Source: Pseudomonadota bacterium (lineage in GTDB: Bacteria; Pseudomonadota; Gammaproteobacteria; Acidiferrobacterales; Acidiferrobacteraceae). Taken from it: a stretch of 10,251 bases of DNA. The translations under genes were made by a program, and so were the position numbers. Below the pieces are notes generated by a model. It was not told where the DNA came from. It saw nothing but the letters and a program-made list of their open reading frames with translations, and did not search any database. Where the stretch lies: NCBI GenBank assembly GCA_021795255.1, contig JAJYPQ010000111.1, positions 1 through 10,251 of the forward strand, read 5' to 3'. Below, piece after piece: positions 5,576 to 10,251 of this stretch. Position 1 is the stretch's first letter; every line of letters begins with the position of its first letter.

Positions 5576-6229
5576 ATGGCCACGATTCCACAACATTTTG
5601 CCAACCGTGAAGCGGCAGCCGAATTACTGGCCCGGAAGCTGGCCGCTTACGATGGCAAACATCCCTTGGTGCTTGCCATCCCACGCGGAGCGCTGCCCAT
5701 GGGGCGCATAATCGCTAACGCCCTTCATGGGGATCTTGATGTGGTTCTGGTACGCAAAATCGGGGCGCCCGGCAACCCCGAATATGCCATAGGCGTCGTC
5801 GATGAAGACGGGCGGATATGGACCGACCCTATAGTCAGTCGTCTTGGCATCGACGGACAATACATCCGCGACGAAGCAGCCCGGCAACTGAAGGTCATCA
5901 AGGCGAGACGCACGCAATACACACCGATTCACCAGGCCTTTGACCCACAAGGCCGGATCGTTATTGTGGTTGACGATGGCGTCGCCACCGGCGCTACTCT
6001 GGGGGCCGCGTTGCGTCTCCTTCGCCAGCAGCGGCCCGCGCGTCTGATCGCCGCTTTTGCCGTGGCCCCTCCTGAGACCATCACGCGCTTGCGTCCTCTG
6101 GCCGATGAGCTGGTTTACCTGTCGGCCCCAAAGCCGTTTCGTGCGGTAGGAGAGTTCTTTGCTGACTTCCGGGAAGTCGAAGACAGTGAGGTGCTGCAGA
6201 TTTTGCGCGAAACATCGCCGCCGGCGTAG
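5576..6229 (+). CDS. Phosphoribosyltransferase-fold protein (COG1926 type)
   Basis: The product is about 217 aa and has the type I phosphoribosyltransferase fold. The PRPP-binding motif IVVDDGVATGAT is at 130-141. Upstream are AIPRGALPMG (34-43) and VRKIGAPGNPEYAIG (59-73), typical of the COG1926 group. The physiological substrate of this group is not established, and salvage of a base is only a guess. I chose ATG 5576 (or the adjacent ATG 5573) because GGAAGG lies 3-6 nt upstream and the family N-terminus (HFANREAAAELLA) begins there. A longer frame opening at 5417 has an unrelated, unlikely N-terminal extension. It is followed 9 nt later by polX and is probably cotranscribed. Proteins of this group are often linked or fused to an alpha/beta hydrolase like the one at 8077-8727. 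Confidence 0.85.
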   Translation: MATIPQHFANREAAAELLARKLAAYDGKHPLVLAIPRGALPMGRIIANALHGDLDVVLVRKIGAPGNPEYAIGVVDEDGRIWTDPIVSRLGIDGQYIRDEAARQLKVIKARRTQYTPIHQAFDPQGRIVIVVDDGVATGATLGAALRLLRQQRPARLIAAFAVAPPETITRLRPLADELVYLSAPKPFRAVGEFFADFREVEDSEVLQILRETSPPA

Positions 6230-6238
6230 CCATACACC

Positions 6239-7969
6239 ATGCCGGTTCTCAATCCAGACATTGCACGCGTATTCGACGAGATCGCCGACCTCTTGGAGAT
6301 CGAGGACGCCAACCCCTTCCGGGTGCGGGCCTATCGCAATGCCGCCCGTCTCGTACAAGGCCTGAGCCGTGACGTCAAGACCATGGTAGAGGCCGGCGAA
6401 GACCTTACGGAACTACCCGGCATCGGCGAGGATCTGGCTAAAAAAATGATCGAGATGGTTACCACGGGCCATTGCTCCTTCCTCGAAAAACTAAAAAAAC
6501 AGACCCCTCCGGCTTTGGCGGAGTTACTCAAGGTGCCGAGCCTCGGGCCTAGGCGGGTCAAGGCGCTCTGGCATGAACTGGACGTGGAGACGGTGGAACA
6601 GCTAGCCCGCGCCGCGCAGGAGAAACGCATCCGCAACATCCCCGGTTTTGGCGAGAAAACCGAGGCCCGCATTTTGGAGGCCCTCCAGGCTCATCTCGCC
6701 GCCGTGCCCCGTTTTCCCATTGCCATTGCAGCCCCGTATGCCGCCGCCCTGGTCCGCTATCTGCAGAGCATACCCGGCGTACGGCGGGTGGTGGTGGCCG
6801 GCAGCTTCCGGCGCGGCAAGGACACGGTGGGCGACCTGGATATATTGGCGACGGCCGCCGCCGACAGTCCGGTGATGGAACGTTTCATCACCTATGAAGA
6901 TGTGGCGGAAGTCCTCTCCCATGGCACTACCCGGGCCACCGTGATCCTGCACAACAAACTTCAGGTCGACCTTCGGGCCGTGGACGAATCGGCCTACGGT
7001 GCCGCCCTGCATTATTTCACCGGTTCCAAGACCCACAATATAGCTATCCGCCGCATGGGTCAGAATATGGGCCTCAAGGTCAATGAATACGGGATTTTTC
7101 GCGGGAAGGAACGAATTGCCGGCGATACGGAGGAGTCGGTCTACGCCGCCGTCGGCCTGCCCTATATTGAGCCGGAGCTGCGAGAGAATCGCGGCGAACT
7201 CCAGGCCGCCCGCGCCGGACACCTGCCCGAGCTCGTAACAAGGGGCGATGTGCGCGGCGACCTGCACGCCCACAGCAAGGCCAGCGATGGCCACTATAGT
7301 TTGCAAGACATGGCCGCGGCCGCCAAGGCCGCAGGCCTCGAATATCTGGCCATCACCGAGCATAGCCGCCACCTGACCGTCGCCCATGGCCTGGACCCGG
7401 TGCGTTTGCGCCGACAGATGGATGAGATCGACGCTTTCAATCGAGAGCGCAATGGCATTACGCTCCTCAAGGGGATAGAGGTGGACATCCTGGAAGACGG
7501 CCGCCTCGATTTGCCCGACGGCATCCTAAGTGACCTGGACCTGGTGGTGGCTGCGGTGCACTCCCAGTTCGATCTACCCAGGGGCAAGCAGACCGCGCGC
7601 ATCCTCAAAGCCATGGACAGCCCCCATTTCACCATCCTCGCCCACCCCACCGGAAGGCTCATCGGTAGCCGAAAACCCATGGACGTGGATATGTCCCGCG
7701 TCATCCGCCATGCGCGCGAGCGCGGCTGCTTTCTGGAGATCAATGCCCAGCCGGAACGTCTGGATCTCGTCGACATCCATGCCCGGATGGCCAAGGAAGA
7801 AGGCGTGCTGCTGGCCGTCAATACCGATGCCCACAGCATTTACGACTTCGCCAATCTGCATTTTGGTCTACAGCAAGCACAACGCGGCTGGCTGGAGAAA
7901 AAAGACGTGCTCAATACGAGGACGCTCAAGGAGTTGCGGCCCCTGCTGGCGGCGGCCAAAAGCCACTAG
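6239..7969 (+). CDS. polX: DNA polymerase X with PHP domain (polymerase/3'-5' exonuclease)
   Basis: A 576-aa bacterial family X polymerase, the usual full length (about 570). It fills short gaps in base-excision or end-joining repair, and its C-terminal PHP domain gives 3'-5' exonuclease and AP-endonuclease activity. The N-terminal 8-kDa-like domain has a helix-hairpin-helix (ELPGIGEDLAKKM, 58-70) and a second at NIPGFGEKTEARI (133-145). The nucleotidyltransferase core shows GSFRRGKDTVGDLDIL (188-203) with Asp199 and Asp201, and the third Asp at 244. PHP metal ligands are visible: DLHAHS (His343, His345), EHS (Glu374, His375), Glu413, His441, AHPTGR (His469) and NTDAHS (Asp530, His532). All appear intact. 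The ribosome binding site is weak; the start lies 9 nt past the upstream stop, so translation is probably coupled to the phosphoribosyltransferase. Confidence 0.95.
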   Translation: MPVLNPDIARVFDEIADLLEIEDANPFRVRAYRNAARLVQGLSRDVKTMVEAGEDLTELPGIGEDLAKKMIEMVTTGHCSFLEKLKKQTPPALAELLKVPSLGPRRVKALWHELDVETVEQLARAAQEKRIRNIPGFGEKTEARILEALQAHLAAVPRFPIAIAAPYAAALVRYLQSIPGVRRVVVAGSFRRGKDTVGDLDILATAAADSPVMERFITYEDVAEVLSHGTTRATVILHNKLQVDLRAVDESAYGAALHYFTGSKTHNIAIRRMGQNMGLKVNEYGIFRGKERIAGDTEESVYAAVGLPYIEPELRENRGELQAARAGHLPELVTRGDVRGDLHAHSKASDGHYSLQDMAAAAKAAGLEYLAITEHSRHLTVAHGLDPVRLRRQMDEIDAFNRERNGITLLKGIEVDILEDGRLDLPDGILSDLDLVVAAVHSQFDLPRGKQTARILKAMDSPHFTILAHPTGRLIGSRKPMDVDMSRVIRHARERGCFLEINAQPERLDLVDIHARMAKEEGVLLAVNTDAHSIYDFANLHFGLQQAQRGWLEKKDVLNTRTLKELRPLLAAAKSH

Positions 7970-8076
7970 ACCAAGGACATACAAGGGTCTATTGCACCGC
8001 CTCATCACGTCGGCGGCTCCGGTTGGCATTAGGCGAGGCGGGCCCACCATGGAATCCTTGCATTCAGGGCGGGGCA

Positions 8077-8727
8077 TTATCCGCCTGCGGCTTTAAAATA
8101 GCGCTTAAACCAGTCCAGGGCCAGGCGGGCCGCCGCCTCCAGCGTCCCTTGTTCCTCGAAGAGATGGGTGGCGCCGGGAATAATGGCCAACTCCTTCTTT
8201 GCCCGTAAGGAAGCGAAAGCCTGCTCATTGAGGCCAATCACGACACCATCTAAGCCGCCGACGATAAGGAGGGTAGGCGCCTTGACCTGGGTGATGGTGG
8301 GGCCGGTAAGATCGGGCCGCCCGCCACGGGACACCACCGCAGCAATAGCGTCGCCCAATTGGGCGGCCGCGCGCAAGGCTGCCGCAGCGCCGGTGCTGGC
8401 GCCGAAATAACCCAAGGGCAGGCCCGCCGCCTCCGGTTGGCGCTGCGCCCAACGGGTGGCTAACGCCAAGCGCTCACTCAGCAGGTCGATATCGAAACGA
8501 GTGGCATATACCCGATCCTCCTCCTTGCTCAGCAGATCGAAGAGCAAGGTCCCAATACCGCCATTGCGCAGTATCTGCGCCACGTAATTGTTTCTGGGAC
8601 TTAAGCGGCTACTGCCGCTGCCGTGAACGAAGAGCACCAGACCGAGGGCATTTTCAGGAATCACCCAGTTGCCTTCGAGGCTCACCCCTTCTACAGAAAT
8701 GCGAACAAGCCGTTCTAATTCTACCAT
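8077..8727 (-). CDS. Dienelactone-hydrolase-like alpha/beta hydrolase
   Basis: A 216-aa cytoplasmic serine hydrolase with no signal peptide. The nucleophile elbow is GASTG (Ser111), the acid is Asp160 in GGLDGVV, and the base is His188 in GATHLFEE, giving a complete triad. The oxyanion strand LVLFVHGSGSS (30-40) is typical of the COG1073/DLH-like group. The natural substrate is not known for this group, and Ser rather than Cys at the elbow separates it from true dienelactone hydrolase. ATG 8727 follows AAGGA with 9 nt spacing. A perfect TATAAT (minus) lies about 40 nt upstream. It converges on polX with a 107-bp gap lacking a clear terminator. The same hydrolase type is fused or adjacent to COG1926 phosphoribosyltransferases elsewhere, so it probably belongs functionally with 5576-6229. 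Confidence 0.88.
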   Translation of the reverse strand: MVELERLVRISVEGVSLEGNWVIPENALGLVLFVHGSGSSRLSPRNNYVAQILRNGGIGTLLFDLLSKEEDRVYATRFDIDLLSERLALATRWAQRQPEAAGLPLGYFGASTGAAAALRAAAQLGDAIAAVVSRGGRPDLTGPTITQVKAPTLLIVGGLDGVVIGLNEQAFASLRAKKELAIIPGATHLFEEQGTLEAAARLALDWFKRYFKAAGG

Positions 8728-8763
8728 CCCACACCATCCTTATGATCGATAGGCTCGCCCGTT

Positions 8764-8792
8764 ATTATAAAACCCGTCACCGCCCGTGGCTC
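8764..8792 (-). promoter_or_regulatory. Probable promoter of the alpha/beta hydrolase gene
   Basis: A perfect -10 TATAAT on the minus strand (8769-8764) has GAGCCA (8792-8787) 17 nt upstream as a poor -35. A start near 8757 would give a leader of about 30 nt holding the AAGGA site. The perfect -10 is the main support. Confidence 0.5.
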
Positions 8793-8874
8793 TCGAAATC
8801 CGCGTATCATACGAAAATCGGCGTTTTGCGATGACACATAAAAACGCGTCTAGGGGTCGTTGTGTCCATTTTTC

Positions 8875-9043
8875 CGGTATACTGACAGTGCCAAAACAGA
8901 TCACAAAACGGGACGCTTACAGGACGTAAGCGTCATACCGAGCCCCGGTTTCGGGGGTAACCACCACGGCCGCAGAAGACTCTTCTGCAATTCAAAACCG
9001 TGTCCACGACCTCATTCATGACCCCGTTTCCGGAACAAACGGG
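8875..9043 (+). ncRNA. Candidate structured RNA: four successive hairpins
   Basis: In order: GACGCTTAC (8912-8920) / GTAAGCGTC (8926-8934), 9 bp with loop AGGAC; CCCCG (8943-8947) / CGGGG (8952-8956), loop GTTT; GCAGAAG (8972-8978) / CTTCTGC (8982-8988), 3-nt loop; and CCCGTTT (9023-9029) / AAACGGG (9037-9043), 7-nt loop containing GGA. CGGTAT (8875-8880) can also pair with ATACCG (8935-8940), adjoining the first stem. The first loop and stem (ACAGGACGU) resemble the CsrA/RsmA binding motif, and GGA also appears in the fourth loop. It may be a small RNA or part of a long leader for the gene at 9466. Strand and ends are inferred. Confidence 0.35.
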
Positions 9044-9063
9044 CCAAATCAATAAACACCTCT

Positions 9064-9122
9064 ATCGGGCGGCGCATTATTTTCGTGGCTACAGCCCGAT
9101 TTTCAGGTCTTTTGGCGCCCGA
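9064..9122 (+). promoter_or_regulatory. Possible terminator/antiterminator with alternative pairing
   Basis: ATCGGGC (9064-9070) can pair with GCCCGAT (9094-9100), which runs into TTTT (9100-9103), a weak terminator shape. The same left arm, TCGGGCG (9065-9071), can instead pair with CGCCCGA (9116-9122). The two pairings exclude each other, as in attenuators. The 23-nt loop makes the first stem weak. Confidence 0.3.
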
Positions 9123-9177
9123 AACAGGGACTAAAGTTCCCGCGACACGCCATATTTCTTGACTATATCGCTTTGCG

Positions 9178-9255
9178 TTCCCCAAATCCCGGCAGAAACC
9201 CGCCGCGCGCCCAATCGTGGCGCTTTCGTCTACTTCGATTGGGGCGTTTGGGGAA
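9178..9255 (+). ncRNA. Long two-tier inverted repeat, likely three-way RNA junction
   Basis: TTCCCCAAA (9178-9186) and TTTGGGGAA (9247-9255) are perfect 9-bp arms. Inside, CCCAATCG (9210-9217) and CGATTGGG (9236-9243) are perfect 8-bp arms, extended by two pairs across one bulged G. The strand between them (about 9187-9207) can fold a small CGGC/GCCG hairpin, giving a three-way junction. It lies about 210 nt upstream of the gene at 9466. It may be a cis-regulatory leader element or the end of a small RNA. Confidence 0.4.
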
Positions 9256-9465
9256 TAGCAGTCTCTTGACTTCCGCGTCCACGAAGAGCGTGATGCAATT
9301 ATCGTTGCGTGGGCTGCTGGTTTCAGTACAAAAATGCGCGGGGTGCTTTGGTTTTGTTAGGTGGGTGCACAGAGATGTACTGGAGCTAGACGCGCCGTTC
9401 ACTGTGCGCTCGCCGCATAGTCGATAGGACATTGAGGATCCACGAATAGATTGAAGGGGCAACAT

Positions 9466-9912
9466 ATGACTCACACTTGGGTATTAGTAAGCAACGCCGC
9501 CGAAGCACGACTCTTTCTCAATGAAGGCTGTGGCAAGGGTTTGCAACTGGTCCACAATTGGGCCCATCCCGACAGCCGCAAACATGAAGGGGATCTCGTC
9601 ACGGATAGCGCCGGTCGTACCCAACAAAGCGACGCCCTAGGTCGGCGTTCCGCAATCCAGTGGAAGACCGGTCCCAAGGAAACGGAGATGCAGCATTTTG
9701 CCGCGGAGTTGGTGGAACGTCTCGAGGCGGGACGAATGGCGGGGGCCTATCAGCATCTGATCCTCGTGGCACCACCGCATTTCCTTGGCCTGCTTCGAGA
9801 AAGCCTGGATGCTCCGACCAGCGCGATGGTGCGCGCGACTTTGGATAAAGATTATAGTCAGGAAGTCATTCCCGAACTGGCGAAGCACCTCGCCAAGACG
9901 TTGTGTCCATAG
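9466..9912 (+). CDS. Host-attachment family protein (COG5622, baeRF-like)
   Basis: The 148-aa product matches the family annotated as required for attachment to host cells: the start THTWVLVSNAAEARLF, then a DLVTDSAGR-like centre, then HLILVAPPHFLGLLRESL and a C-terminal DYSQEVIPELAKHL. The usual length is about 140-150 aa, so it is complete. The family is thought to share its fold with the archaeo-eukaryotic release-factor (baeRF) group, suggesting a translation or RNA role; the name comes from a plant-associated bacterium and fits poorly for an acidophile. No signal peptide or membrane helix is visible. ATG 9466 has AGGGG 7 nt upstream; an in-frame TTG at 9451 is less likely. The long structured upstream region is unusual for such a small gene. 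Confidence 0.85.
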   Translation: MTHTWVLVSNAAEARLFLNEGCGKGLQLVHNWAHPDSRKHEGDLVTDSAGRTQQSDALGRRSAIQWKTGPKETEMQHFAAELVERLEAGRMAGAYQHLILVAPPHFLGLLRESLDAPTSAMVRATLDKDYSQEVIPELAKHLAKTLCP

Positions 9913-10111
9913 AGCACACATTGTGGCCATGGCAAAGCTTTTGGGGTCATGTCTAAGCGGGCGATGACGAATAATCGATTGGGCGTTTCGGAAGATTGGT
10001 CGCACACGCTGCGATAACGCGGTTACGCGAGAAGCGGATAAGTCTCTGGAGGCGATTGTCTCGAACAACTCGGATCCACGTGAGCGGCAATAACGAGCCA
10101 CACCCCTACCG

Positions 10112-10134
10112 GCCCCGTGTCGGCGGGCATTTTT
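10112..10134 (+). terminator. Weak intrinsic terminator candidate
   Basis: GCCC (10112-10115) can pair with GGGC (10125-10128), with one more pair across a bulge, followed by A and then TTTTT (10130-10134). The stem is short but GC-only and the T-run is real. It lies 200 nt past the stop of the gene at 9466. Confidence 0.35.
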
Positions 10135-10153
10135 AACAACCCGACGCTTAGCC

Positions 10154-10180
10154 CATATTTAACATGCTGCAAAAAATATG
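10154..10180. repeat. AT-rich inverted repeat, possible operator
   Basis: CATATTT (10154-10160) and AAATATG (10174-10180) are perfect complements 13 bp apart, in locally AT-rich DNA. Arms two helical turns apart centre to centre suit a dimeric DNA-binding protein. No gene start is visible in the window to its right. Confidence 0.3.
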
Positions 10181-10199
10181 TTTCCCACTCAATCGGTTA

Positions 10200-10251
10200 C
10201 GATTTCAGAAATTGACAGGTGATGCAATCGCCGCGTCCCTGCGATTTCAGA
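10200..10251. repeat. 10-bp direct repeat at the right edge
   Basis: CGATTTCAGA occurs at 10200-10209 and again at 10242-10251, a 42-bp period. Only two copies are visible and the array, if any, would continue outside the window. Confidence 0.3.

Larger units (their letters stand above)
8728..9465. other. 738-bp non-coding region rich in perfect hairpins
   Basis: No open frame here has protein-like composition. Apart from the hydrolase promoter at the left end, it contains at least six perfect inverted repeats between 8821 and 9255, starting with GCGTTTT (8821-8827) and AAAACGC (8841-8847). A TATACT at 8878-8883 is a possible -10, with no good -35. From about 9256 to 9465 I see no strong structure; two TTGACT hexamers (9159-9164 and 9266-9271) have poor -10 partners. 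The next gene starts at 9466. Confidence 0.6.
9913..10251. other. Right-end region without a gene
   Basis: 339 bp with no supported gene; the minus-strand frame at 9637-10101 is mostly a shadow of the gene at 9466. It holds a possible terminator (10112-10134), an AT-rich inverted repeat CATATTT (10154-10160) / AAATATG (10174-10180), a lone TTGACA (10212-10217) without a matching -10, and a 10-bp direct repeat at the edge. Confidence 0.55.

Noticed and set aside
6602..7387. 261-codon minus-strand frame inside polX
   Set aside because: Antisense shadow; polX has complete catalytic motifs over the same bases.
9159..9294. Two TTGACT boxes as promoters of the gene at 9466
   Set aside because: At 17-nt spacing their -10 partners (CCAAAT and CGTGAT) match only 3 of 6 positions; not strong enough to list as features.
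9637..10101. 154-codon minus-strand frame at the right end
   Set aside because: Mostly antisense to the host-attachment gene and without any recognisable pattern.
1..10251. CRISPR arrays, tRNA or rRNA genes, intact insertion sequences
   Set aside because: No regularly spaced repeat array, no TTCGANTC-type arm in a cloverleaf, and no transposase were seen on either strand.

Overview
This window looks like part of the chromosome of a GC-rich, acidophilic, iron-oxidising proteobacterium of the Acidithiobacillus/Acidiferrobacter kind. The best evidence is a rusticyanin-type blue copper protein (3903-4478, minus) with all four expected copper ligands. A UreI/AmiS-type six-helix channel (1701-2450, minus) also fits an acid lifestyle. 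I cannot name the genus from sequence alone.

Layout. The left edge carries the first 338 codons of leuA (2-isopropylmalate synthase, Mycobacterium-like type) on the minus strand, running off the window. Upstream of it lie about 590 bp without a large gene but with several strong inverted repeats. Next on the minus strand come the UreI-like channel and, 17 nt after its stop, a 24-codon single-helix membrane peptide with a strong ribosome binding site. An AT-rich promoter island (about 2519-2625) precedes the channel. Further minus-strand genes are a six-helix membrane protein of unknown function (2823-3686) and rusticyanin. A poorly coding stretch of about 1.1 kb (4479-5575) follows. The plus strand then holds a tight pair: a COG1926-type phosphoribosyltransferase (5576-6229) and DNA polymerase X (polX, 6239-7969). 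A dienelactone-hydrolase-like alpha/beta hydrolase (8077-8727, minus) converges on polX. The right end has about 740 bp of non-coding DNA dense in perfect hairpins (8728-9465), a host-attachment/baeRF-like protein (9466-9912, plus), and 339 bp without a gene.

How the genes fit together. Rusticyanin is a periplasmic electron carrier of Fe(II) oxidation, but no cytochrome or oxidase partner lies in the window. The channel suggests uptake of urea or a short amide, or pH homeostasis, but no urease or amidase is present. The phosphoribosyltransferase and alpha/beta hydrolase types are found together or fused in other bacteria. Here they flank a repair polymerase, which suggests a stress or repair neighbourhood.

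The less ordinary material is the 24-aa membrane peptide, an in-frame hydrophobic tail after the rusticyanin amber stop, the leuA leader, and the cluster of RNA-like hairpins at 8875-9255, which includes one with a CsrA-like GGA loop. None of these is proven. All were read by eye, and no homology search or folding program was run.
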